64,000 nt of DNA, taken from assembly GCF_000002995.4 (NCBI RefSeq), contig NW_025062475.1:4688528-4752527 (forward strand), in the 5' to 3' direction. Origin of the DNA: Brugia malayi (taxonomy: Eukaryota; Nematoda; Chromadorea; Rhabditida; Onchocercidae). Shown one piece after another: positions 1 to 11,300 of the stretch. Every line of letters starts with the position of its first letter. Position 1 is the stretch's first letter. The notes under the pieces were generated by a model, which was given only the letters and a program-made list of their open reading frames with translations, did no database searches and was not told where the DNA came from. The position numbers and the translations under genes were made by a program.

Positions 1-2580
1 TTGGAATTAAACGACCAAAGGTTTAAACAGTTTTTAATCTGTCTTATTTGCATCATTCCTCATACTTTTTCCCTTTTACTGTAATTTTTCTATTATTAAA
101 TTAATAGCTGATGAATACGCTTTTGGATTACACGAATAAAAGATTAAAAATTAAATTGTCATGCATGAAAAATTAAATTCATACAGCCATCAATTGTTAC
201 CTGTCGTGTAACTCCTGATAATTAATTAATATCACTTCATCATTTTTCATTAATTTGAAAATATTTCTAAAAGACTCTACAAGTGCGCAAGAATGAGAAG
301 CTGCACGATATTTCTGATAATATCATCAGAATGATGCAGAAATTCTACAACTTCATTATGATAATTCTAATCATTATTTATCAGATGAATCTCACTCTTT
401 TTGTTTCAATATTCTATAACTTTCCAATTCTTTTACTTCTATTTTTCTTCTCATTGAGTATTACATTTTCAATTTACACTTAACTGACGTACTGTACAGG
501 AATCTGACTGAAATGCTAACATTTCATGCTTAATCTAGTAGGATTACGTCACATGAAACACAATAAATCTTTTGTTATTCTCTAGTAAAAAAATCGGGTG
601 ACAAAAATTTTGTTTGAACCAATTGTGAAAAAACATGAATGGATAATGTTATAAAAATGTACAACAGAAAATGTACAACATTTTGACAATTGTTGTGAGC
701 TAAATTTACATATTTCGCTTTTGTTCTATTCCAACAATCTTTCATCTGCTGAAATTGCATGGAAAGTATTATATTCCATTAATTGACCTCTTTCAAGTTC
801 ACTATTCGACCAGCTTTTATGTCTTGAACGTTTAATTTGATCAGTTGGAATTTGACATTACCAAATTGTTTAATTATATTATTTTTATATCAAATGCATT
901 TTTAGTAGGAATAAGTTAATTTTCATTAAAAATAATGTAAATTTAAGTCATTACCAAAAAATAACTGTGCCTACCATTCTCATCAAGACAATTCTTGAAG
1001 AAATTTTAGCGAGAATATGCCATCAATTGGAAATTTTGTATAAATTCTGGTTGAATTACTTCTCTGAATTAGGAAGATACAATGATTCAAACTTTAAGTT
1101 CTTTAATGATTTTTTGTTTTTCAACCATGACTTATTACTTTAATGAAATTCCAATCTACATGCCAACTGGCCAGATGCTATTACTTCTCTGAATTGGGAA
1201 GATTCATTTAACAAGGAAGCAGTCGAAAAGTCTTTATTTTGAGGCTTACAGTGAACACTAAAAACTAGAATGTATTAAACATATGAAAACACACGATGAA
1301 CAGTTTATTTATAAGCTAAACCCGATTTTGAACTAACATGTCAGTACTAAAGTGCTAAACTTACAATCCTAACAATTTTGTCAACGTTAATATCATATGA
1401 GAAACTTAAGCTAATTATGCGTACACATAGACATTATAAATTTATAAAATCCAATAATATTTGTGCTTGATAAATTTAAATTTCCCCTATTGAATCTAAG
1501 TTTTACTTCGTGATCTCTCGAAGCTCTCTTTCTCTCTCTCTAAAAATCTCTCGAATCTCTTGAAAATCACTTCATGTAAAGTGTTAAATTGTCAATGAGA
1601 TGTCTGGCCACTGACGTGCACGTAGTCGATGGATTATTGGGCAATTTTTTTTGCTTTTCGAGATGATTTATTACTGTAATCCATTTTCAAAATCATCATG
1701 AAAAAATGTGCATTTTGTTAAGGTGGAAATACATTTGTCATTCTTTGTGATTGCAATTGTAAGTTCGATGACAAATTAATACTGTCATTTTCTCCATTAT
1801 ATCATATTGCCAAATAATGGCTAATGTGAAATAATGTGAGTTCTAACAACAGTTAGTGCTTTGCATTAGGAAAGCTGAAGCAGTCAATGCTTCAGCATTT
1901 TTTTACTAATTAATTAATACTTTTTCTTTTTTTTTTTGTTGTAACTTTATGCAATTCATGTAATTTGAAGAGTAATCGTAAAAAATGAGGGTGACAAAAT
2001 AATTTCAAGTCCAAAAAAAGGTTATATAAGTTTTTTAAACTCTTTTTCTCAACCTTTCTACTTCAATTTAATAATATTGAAATTCTTTTTCGCATCAATT
2101 ATGTTAAACAAAAAAAAGTAATCAATTTTATTAAATAAAAGGAAAACATGTCGTAAGATTATTCACAACATTATGATCATCAATGTCTATAAACATTAGT
2201 CTTACGCATTTAGTCATAATATTATTTCAAAAGATTTTTTTGGTTATTCAATCATCAGCACTGAATTACTTCGATAACTTATGATTCTATTAATTATCAA
2301 TATAAGCATTATTGAATGCTTTAAAGGAAATAGAAGAGGAAAATTAAAAACGTTGATTTCTTGATATTCTAAAATAGAAAATAGCACTTTTCCCTCGTTT
2401 TATTTCTCATTTTATTCTAAATTAATAATATATTTTGATTATTAAATACTTTATTTGAAATAAATACATAAATTTCCATACTGTTTTCGTTTTTGGTTTC
2501 TTTTGCCAAACATATGAATTTTTAATTATTTGCAGTCCTATTTAGTTCACAAAACTTAAAAACAAGAGCTCATTAGCGTG
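1..2580. other. Intergenic, no gene recognised
   Basis: AT-rich sequence with only short open frames that lack codon structure or recognisable homology. It holds a CT-rich patch near 1520-1560 and a small perfect hairpin at 1874-1896 (9-bp arms GCTGAAGCA/TGCTTCAGC, 5-nt loop). A TTATTTGCAG acceptor-like site ends at 2535, 45 bases before the globin start codon, and could be the trans-splice or cis-splice acceptor of that gene's 5' UTR. Nothing else could be supported. Confidence 0.6.
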
Positions 2581-4724
2581 ATGTATGTAGAATCGAAGCG
2601 ACATGCAAATAAATCTTCAGCAAATATTTGTGCAGGTAAGGAGTTATGTGACATATTTCATCCAATTATTTTCTTGATTGTACTAAAAACAATGAGTAAA
2701 AATTCTATCACAAATTTTAAGTAATCAAACAAAAAGAAATATAACAAGAAAGTTTTAAAAATATATTAGACAAATCTTATTAAAAAATATTTTGAGTTAG
2801 GCTAAATAATTATTAATAGTATTATTCCATAAAAAATTTTACCATAGTTTTATTTACGTTTGTTTAATTTCATTTCTGATTACTTTTTTTCTGATAAAAA
2901 ACGAGAAACACTGAAATTGGTTTCTTTCGAAGCTGAATTAATATTATTTAAATCTGATCTAAAGAAAGGTTCGAAGACATAATTGAAAAATAGGGAATTT
3001 TTGCAGTGTTAATTATTGAAATTCGAGGTTTTAAGCGAATCTTCTTCTACCTACATTCATATCATTTAATTTTACTTGGCCAATATATATGATATGAGTT
3101 GATAGATCAATTTAAGATGACTTTGTCAATATTTTGTTCGAATCCATACAATCAGTTGTTACTTATTTTTTTTAAAATTACGACCAGTTGAAAATTTTCA
3201 ATAAGTTTTTCTTGTAGAAGAAATAAAACGATTGTCGCAAGAACAACGATACATCATCCAAAAAACTTTTAAATATTTGTATAATGATCCCCAGAAAAAT
3301 GGACAAAAAATTTTTGTTCTGTAAGAATTAAGTTTGCCTTTTAATTATTGTATCTCATAAAGGTATTGAACTGCTGCTTAATCAGTGTATCAAAAAAATC
3401 ATTATTTTCACCAAAATATAATTATATTTATCTATCAAATAAAAATACAAATATCTCTGCATGGCTAACATACCAACCAATTTTTTATTTTCAAGAAAAA
3501 AATACTAAAATTTCAAATCAATTCAATAATTCTAATATACAATTTTCCAAAATATAGCCTCTATTAATAGTAATTATCATTTATTTAGCGATGAAATTTT
3601 TAACATCTATTAAGTGAATAATAAAATATGAAAAGTTATGGAACAGAAAAAAATAAATTTTAGTATATTAAACAATATTTTAAAAAAATGACAAGATAGC
3701 AGAATAGCTTCAACTCGGTATAAAATATTTGGAAAAACTAACCCCAAATATTTATCAGCTGATTGATTTATTGTTAAGTAATTATCACTGTCATGAATAT
3801 TTCCAAGTCCTTTATCATTATATGATTATAATATGTGCTTACCATAGTATCATTATAACAAATTACGTCATCCACTACATTGTTGTTTATAGTAATTTTT
3901 GATTTGTTCGATTATATTTTCAGTTTCTGCAGAAAACAGATGAAAATTAAGATTAAGGTAGACTGTTCTTTTTAACTAAGTGATGTGCAAAACAAGTGGA
4001 GGCCATAGCTATTTCCACGGTTTTTGCTGATTTTACAAATTATTCGCCACTTTTCTGAAAGTATGCCTTTATCTTCAGACTACTCGGCGACTTCCCAGAA
4101 TACAAACAGATATGGCCACAATTCAGTGGCATTCCGGATAGTTCAATCATAACAGCAGATGTAGTTAAAGAACACGGGTTGGTCTACTTAGCCGGGCTTA
4201 AAGCCATTATTGATAGTATGCCGTATGAAGAAAAATTAGTGAAAACGATAAACAGAATTACCACTGCACATTTGAAGTGGAACATTTGCAAAAGTCATAT
4301 CATGGTATGCATTTTAACCTTATAATTTTTTTAAAATGCCAATTTAAACTTCCATTATGGCAATTAGTAATTTGAATTTGCTTGTACTGAATAAACAACA
4401 TCTGCTTCACACTTGCTGGCTAAGTAATAATCTTCCTCGAAACATCACCCAATCATAAGCCAAATTTTGTATTTTACAGAAGTAACTCCATAGGTAAGCA
4501 TCTAGTTCACTTCAAGCCAGCGCATAAACACTCTATTATCCTTATATCATTCGCTAAAATTTCCTGTAACCTGTTTATTTTGTCTTCACTTGCATTTTTA
4601 GAACATGCTAAAAGAAGTGGTCGTAATTTTGCAATCATATCCGCATTGTCAAGGGAAACATGTCGAAGAAGCTTGGTTTACACTATTCGATGTGATTGGA
4701 AACCTAGTAGATACATTCAAGTAA
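2581..4724 (+). CDS. Globin-family protein, 4 exons, 168 aa
   Basis: Exons 2581-2635, 3218-3320, 4079-4304 and 4602-4724 join in phase (GT/AG at every junction) to give 168 residues and a TAA stop. The protein is a single globin fold. Helix A begins near residue 19 (EIKRLSQEQ). The B-C region reaches FPEYKQIWPQF (58-68). The E helix carries KEHG with His85 at the distal E7 position, and TAHLKWN gives proximal His117 (F8). The C-terminus EEAWFTLFDVIGNLVDTFK is a typical H helix. Globins bind haem and carry or sense oxygen and other gases. The 18 residues before helix A are unlike a signal peptide, so a cytosolic location is inferred. The start is the first ATG in an open phase and lies 45 nt after a possible splice acceptor. 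Many nematode globins have Gln at E7; here it is His. The exact paralogue class is not assigned. Confidence 0.9.
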
Positions 4725-5104
4725 AAGATAATAAAATATTGATCTCCCCTTCTCTAGGGCAAAATCCAAACACAATAGTTCGTTTCTGATTAAAAATATA
4801 CACTGCAAAATCACCTAGTATTTGTCCTGATCTACATTCTGCCAGGTCATATAATTATTACATTTGAATTATATTTGAATAGCTACGCAACTAAAGCATC
4901 AAATTACTACTTTCACAATCCTTATTTCATTTTTCATGAGCATATTTATCTTGCCCTTGATGATATGCTTTTTTTTTCTTCTGTTTCAACCCACCTCATA
5001 AATGCACTGAAAAAAACTAATTGAAATCAAACATTTCATAGCCTTAACTTTTCATTTAACGTAAACAGCACGAAATACATAACAATCTTATCTTATATTT
5101 CATG
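4725..5104. other. Convergent intergenic spacer globin / rpl-15
   Basis: About 380 bases between the 3' ends of the globin (+) and rpl-15 (-). An AATAAA lies at 4730-4735, probably too near the globin stop to be its poly(A) signal. No gene seen. Confidence 0.6.
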
Positions 5105-6630
5105 TTAACGTTTACGACGAAGCGATAAAGTATTACGACGCAACCAACACTTCCTACGTGAACCTCCCTTCGTTGCTGAATAGTGATGTCCTTTACCAAG
5201 ACCTCGACTTCTGCGACCAGCAGACGTCAACCCACGCAACTCGCGATGTTTATGAACAGGCTTTGTTATCCATTGTGTGTCTGGATTTCTTCGAATAGCC
5301 TAAAAAGCAATAAAAATTTTTCGCTGGTAGCACTGATTATTGTATACCACCAACTAAAAAATTGTACCGTTCGCATGATTAGCCATAAAATACAATGAGT
5401 GTGCTTCCCGATGATAAAAAGGACAAAAATTAAAAACTTGCATAACTATAAGCTTACAAGCAGCTGTGTCACAACACGTTAACTTATAATACATCTCAGA
5501 TCATATCTGTGATTCCATTATCTGAAAAAGCAGTGTAGCAACAATAAAATAGAAAACCTTATGAGCCGGATCAATCATAATAACTTCATAGAACTTGTAT
5601 GTAGAATCTTGGCCAACCCAATAAGAATTCAATACACGAAGACTGCCACATCGACGCCCAACTCTCTCCTGTGAAAAAACGCTTTGTAATACCAAAATCT
5701 AATGAAACGGCTCAAAGAATAAAGGAAGACAACTAGCGCCATGAACCTCAGCAACAGACTGTTTACAGCGAGCAAATTTCAACTCATTAACGCCATGGTT
5801 TTTTGGTTTACCATATGTTTGACCTTTCACGACGTGGCGCTTACGACCACCTCTGCGTACTCTCACACGATAGATAATGTAACCTGAAATTTCAGTTTAA
5901 TTCAAATTCTCCATAAGAAAAAACAAACGACAAACTGGCTTGTTTTTACAGATAGTCAAACAAGAGAAAAAAAGTTCTTTAGAGTTTATTTTAATAAAAT
6001 GAATCAAAAAATTACCTTGCTTCGCACGATAGCCTAATCTGCGAGCCTTCTCGGGGCGCGTTGGTCTGGAGACACGATGAATAGCGGTGAGTTGTCGATA
6101 TTGCCAGCAGCGTATTCGAAGCAAATAGCGCATCGTCTAGAAGCAGAAAAAATAACTAGAAGAAACTCTTCCCTCTATTCATTTTTTTTAAACAACTAAA
6201 TAGATAACTAAGCAAATCTAATAATTAGAAATCATAAGACCACCCGTTTAACAACTTATTTAACATCTCTTCTAATTACAAACATAAGCGTGTAAGAAAA
6301 ATGATGTTATGACATAAATTTTTTAAATAAGAAATAGATTATTCGACTCTGTAGTAACATGCAGACAGTCAGCAAATATTCATTCGAAAAATTTTATCAA
6401 GTTATTTTCTTAAAGCTTCCTCACTAGTCTAACCGCTGAGACCTAATATTGAACTAATTCATCAGATTTTTAGTTGTCTCAGTTTTTTAATTTGTTAGGC
6501 AGGCATTTTCAGAAACACATTCGCTTCTGACAAACCGTTAAAAATGTTTGATAAGTTTGTAGACGAAAAAAGCTCAAACCTCTGATTGCTTCTTACGCCA
6601 AAGCTCTTGCATGTAACGGTATGCGCCCAT
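5105..6630 (-). CDS. rpl-15: 60S ribosomal protein L15 (eL15), 5 exons, 204 aa
   Basis: Reading the minus strand, exons 6630-6580, 6136-6016, 5883-5747, 5668-5558 and 5299-5105 join in phase to exactly 204 residues, the normal eukaryotic eL15 length. Recognisable family blocks are [17 protein letters not shown] at the start, [72 protein letters not shown], and an Arg/Lys-rich tail ending RRKR. eL15 is a structural protein of the large cytosolic ribosomal subunit. The start codon is fixed by the conserved MGAYRY and by a TTTTCCAG acceptor five bases upstream, which looks like an SL1 trans-splice site. Nothing is broken or missing. The gene converges with the globin and is co-directional with unc-47. 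Confidence 0.97.
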
Positions 6631-6634
6631 ATTT

Positions 6635-6643
6635 CCTGGAAAA
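6635..6643 (-). promoter_or_regulatory. Probable SL1 trans-splice acceptor of rpl-15
   Basis: On the minus strand TTTTCCAG is followed by GAAAT and the rpl-15 ATG. With no upstream coding exon needed, this is the expected layout of a nematode trans-splice site: the first exonic base at 6635 would receive the 22-nt leader, leaving a 5-nt 5' UTR. Supported by position and consensus only. Confidence 0.6.
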
Positions 6644-7459
6644 TATATTATCACTCACGTTATATTACAACGGAATATATGAAATCAATTCAAACTTGGA
6701 TATATTTTGATATCACAGAATAGTAAAAGTGATCACCATGTATATTCATAATTTTGTCATATCATAAAGCAGAATTACTTAATAACAGAATTAGCTTGCA
6801 CATAAAAGACTTGTTTCAAGACAAAACCATTTCGTGAAATCATGTAATTTTCTCTCTGACCTTTAGTATATGTTCATCGGAATTATCATGTCAACTTATT
6901 CCAGCTTATCACATCAGCAAAGACCTATTTTAACAATATGGAGCTATCCGGAAAGTTCCTACGAAATTAATGTTACTGGAACACAACTAAAGAAATAAGC
7001 AAAGACGGGATGAAATAATAATGAGTGAAACAGTCAGAGGAAGGGAACTTTCCAGGAAATTTTGACAAAAGTAAGCAATTGAAGAGCTAATGTAAGCTTG
7101 TTACTAGTATTTAAGCCAAAGATCGTGAAGCATAAATTAATCACAACAATACTTGAATACCAATATATTATATAAGCGATAATAATAATAAAACGCAGCA
7201 ATCATAAAGTCATAGTGTTGCAGTGGAATAATGCAATCCAACAATGTGATTAGGATACATTCTATTCGAGATAATCGATCACAACAACACATTTTAATGT
7301 ACATATAATATTCGTATGCAATGTTAAATATATTAAAATAAGTAAAACAAATATACGATTACCCCGTAAATTATGCACATGAAGAAGAAATTTCTCCGCT
7401 GTTAAAATCCCATTTTAAATCAAATCTTATCATATAAATCTCCACAAAACCGACCACAG

Positions 7460-7727
7460 AAACTGCAGGACGAACACGTCCACCACCTACCAGAAACTAA
7501 AATCCTCCGCTGCATACGGTGGGATCACACAGGAATTGTAGTGGGATCTGGTCTATATGTAGCAGCTTTATTACTAAAGGAGAGGTTTGAACTCGAGTAG
7601 CCAAAATTTAACAGTTGCTTACATTTTCTTACATAACAGTTGCTTACATAACAGTTGCTCAGTGATTGAAAAATTTAGTTTTTGTAGGTTGGATGGGAAG
7701 TATTTGGGAGAAGTGCAGGTGGAAAAG
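7460..7727 (+). other. Possible unidentified short exons
   Basis: Around 7460-7600 the base composition is clearly less AT-rich than its surroundings. One plus frame stays open from about 7390 and ends at TAG 7598-7600, encoding a hydrophobic stretch (GIVVGSGLYVAALLLKERF) with one potential membrane segment. AACTGCAG ending near 7468 could be its acceptor. A second block, 7688-7727, is bounded by TTTTTGTAG and AAAAG|GTATG. I do not recognise a protein family, no start codon is evident and the two blocks need not belong together. Could equally be chance or a non-coding RNA. Confidence 0.2.
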
Positions 7728-8278
7728 GTATGTATTTGAATTGAATATCTGACTTTAACATGATTACTACTTTGTTCTTATAAAAGGTAAGGTGTTTATT
7801 TTACTGTATTACTTGAGTTAATGAAGAGACAAATAGCGGTGAAAAATGAAACTTGAATATCTGAATTATGTTTTCTTCTACTAAATATTAATATGAATGT
7901 TCATTTCTGCTATTTTTGAAATTCACTTCATTATATGAATGCAAAAGAAAAGAGAAATTTTTATCAAATACAAAATTTTATTGAAATTAATATGAAATAT
8001 CATATATCTGCAAACTTATGAGTAATTTCTACTATTGATAATACTTAAATTTACAAAATATATATTCAGAAAAGTTTTAAATTATTCCAACCATATAAAA
8101 ATGAAGTAAGTTCTTCACGATATTTTTTTTTTCTAGATATTATGAATTACATTATAAACATTTCTAGTTTGATTTTGTAAGAGAGGTCTTTTTCTAACAT
8201 TTTTTTAAAAGAAGTCTTTAAATTTCAATTTCACTCGGTGAGCAGTATTTGCTTCACTTCTCATACTCATCACTTTTT

Positions 8279-8328
8279 TTTTCTTAGAACGAAATTTGAT
8301 GTCATTATCAAATTTCGTTCTAAGAAAA
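8279..8328. repeat. Perfect 22-bp inverted repeat (hairpin)
   Basis: Left arm 8279-8300 (TTTTCTTAGAAC...TTTGAT), loop GTCATT 8301-8306, right arm 8307-8328, an exact reverse complement. It lies 55-104 bases downstream of the unc-47 stop on the minus strand, so it probably falls in that transcript's 3' UTR. Confidence 0.9.
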
Positions 8329-8382
8329 TTTAGCAAATTCAACAGCACCGACAAATTTAAGAATGGCGACAACTGATTCATA

Positions 8383-11300
8383 CTATCGTTCTTCATAACG
8401 AATTGCCTGTACCAGCTCAAGTGCAGAAAAATATAATCCAATGGTCATTAAGCAGATGCCAGTACCAATAATGAATTTATCAAAATTTCGATCACTTTCT
8501 TTTACATTTGCTCCTTTCAATTTCAAATGAAACATAGCTGGCCAAATGAAACTCAGCATAGTTCCAGTAATATTGCCAACTAGGCCCATTAGTTCAATTA
8601 GGTATGGTACCGACATTGCCATTAGCAGTGTAATAAGCACCAAAATAATTCGTAAACAAAGTGCCCATTCACGTAAACTATGTCCAATACCATAGCAGCT
8701 AAAGCATTTTGTATCATTAGCATATTGAATAAATTTTCTTTTTTTTCCGTCTCCGGAAATATGTCGATATTATAGATTTTTCAAATCTTATCGGTAATGC
8801 TACTACTTTTTCCGCTTATTTCTGTATATTTTCCTGCACTCAATTTTTTTTTTGTTTTCTTTTTTTATTTATTCCATTTATTTCACTGATAAAAGTGAGC
8901 AATTTAGATTTTATGAAAACAAATTAGGGGAAGTTTAAAGAAAACCAATGAGTTAACTTTTTTTCTTTCTTTTTTTAACTCAATCTCTACCTTGTGAATA
9001 GTGTTTCTGGTGTGCCCATGAATAAATTATCTTTAAGTAAATGAACAGCAGCAAAATATGGTAATGGATATGAGAAGAGTGCTTTTATAACCAGTACCAA
9101 ATTAACTATTACCTAAAAAGTAATATTTAATTATTTTTCGTACAGAAATATAAATGATAGGGATTAGATATGATTGAAATTATGATAACAAAATCTGGTG
9201 GCAAAACATTCCAAATTATGATTTTACGAGTGTATAATAATATTAAGTGGATGTAAATAAAATTTCAAAATATTTTAGGGTGGTATACAAGCTAATACTT
9301 CATTCATTTGAATGTATGATGCTATACATACTTTTAGATAATTGTTTTAAATATTAGCAATAAAATGAAATCAGAAAAGAAGAAAGCTGAAGTGAAATGA
9401 AAATTTTAGGAAGTAAGAAAAGAATAGTTTTTATTTCTTATCTTATAAATAGGGTGAACCTTAAATGTTTGATTTGGTAATGAATTGGAAATTTCCTTTT
9501 GCGTAAAGTCACCAAATGTTAGGAAGCCAAGAAGACCAAAGAGAGACTTGAAAATTGCTGCAATGATATGTGACCAACGAAGCATCCATTTAAATTTGGT
9601 TGGATCCTTAAATTATTACGTGATTAACAATTGATAATAATTATCAAAACATTAGTTTAAATTTTGTTTATCTATTTTTTTGTTAAAAAAATGATAAGTT
9701 TTTCGAACAATAAATTTTGAATCAAATTAAATTAAAAGTGAAACGTTCAACATATTATATTTAATTATTTAAAAAATTAATGATTAAATTTGTAAACCTC
9801 CATGGAACCTTCTAATGATGGAAGAAAAATATGTGAAGTATAGCCAAATACAACCACACCAATCACTGTTGGCATGGTACGAATATCAAATGTAAATGGT
9901 ACTTTATTCCACATCCAGTCCGATATCGTTAATTTTCAAAAATTTAATTAAGAACGATATTTTTGAAAGGTCATGTAATTTCAAAAATCGTTATGGATTA
10001 AAAAAAGCTAATTAAAATTTAAAAATGAAAGACTTAATTCATTTTTAAGTATACTCTTAACACCTAAACTAGATGCTGCGAATTTATTTATAAATGCCTA
10101 AATTCTTTTATATATTCAAAAATTCGAATATAATTACCATTGCAGTTATTCTAAAATAAATATTATTAATCTGAGTCGTATTGTCAAAGTTTTCCAATAA
10201 TTAACAATCTTCTTTAAATTATATCAAGGAAAAATTTCTTTCTCTTGATTTTGCTAATTTGTCAATCTGGTAAGTATTTTTTTGACAAAATTATTTTTTT
10301 TTTTTCATAATACGTAAAAAGACTAACCTGAAATAAACAATAAATGAATATGATAGCATTAATGATTAGGTGTGAAATAGCATTCATCAGGCTCAAATTG
10401 CTTACTATTCGAATTGAGTCTAGAAAAGCACAGCCAAGAAGCGCTGTTGTTACAAGCATCATCAAAGCGGATTTATCTATAAATTTAACAAATGCTATTG
10501 ATCTTTTCTTTCAGCTTTTAATTCAGCATTTTTTTCGATTTAATTTTGATTGCAATTTTTGTTATTTGATTTTTTGTATTTTCCATTCTTAATTTATTTT
10601 TACTTTTGCAGCATTACTGCTACATTTTCAGTACTTAAACATCTATTAATCTAAATGTTAATTTAAAACCTTCGTGCACACAATATTTAAAAAATATGGA
10701 AATTTAAATTATAATGATAAAAAATATGACATAACGAAATAACTGTTAAACATATCTATAATTGTACTTTCAAATAAATCTAATAATTATTACTGTTTGA
10801 TTTATTTCTGTTAATTTGGAGAATATGATAGTTTTACGATATTTTATTTTATTCATTTAAATATAATTATAATCTTACCAAGTGATGGTACGCAACTTTG
10901 AAGTAAATCACCTGCAATTACAATATAAATGATACAAGTACTCAGTAATTCCGTCAATTGCGCACATAATACAAAACGACCCATTCCTGGACGATACGCT
11001 TCTGCTACCGCTTGATACGTACTTCTTATCTGTGCATAATTTTAAAAAAACAAAATTTTTTTCTCAAAATTTTTAAAATTTGAAGTGTTTGGTAAAGATA
11101 ATTCCTTCACATATAACATTTTAAATTAAACTGGCAAAATTTTTTCTTCTCTAATATTTTTTATTTAAATTTTGAAATGTATCAAATATTCTCTCTACTT
11201 TTTGAATTATATTAAAAAGTATAGATTACTTTAACATTATTTTCATACAAGCAATCGATGAGTAAAATTCCACTCCAATAACACAAATATGCAACGCCAA

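Larger units (their letters stand above)
6644..8382. other. Intergenic rpl-15 / unc-47, with 3' UTR of unc-47
   Basis: AT-rich spacer of about 1.7 kb. The unc-47 3' UTR occupies its right part; AATAAA (minus) at 7982-7977 is a possible poly(A) signal. A perfect hairpin lies at 8279-8328. A locally GC-richer block at 7440-7600 and a splice-bounded block at 7688-7727 are listed separately as possible exons of an unidentified plus-strand gene. ACAGTTGCTTACAT-like words recur three times at about 7610-7670. Confidence 0.5.

Noticed and set aside
283..483. Plus-strand hydrophobic frame of 66 codons
   Set aside because: It needs a GTG start, is AT-driven in composition and has no supporting splice or homology signal.
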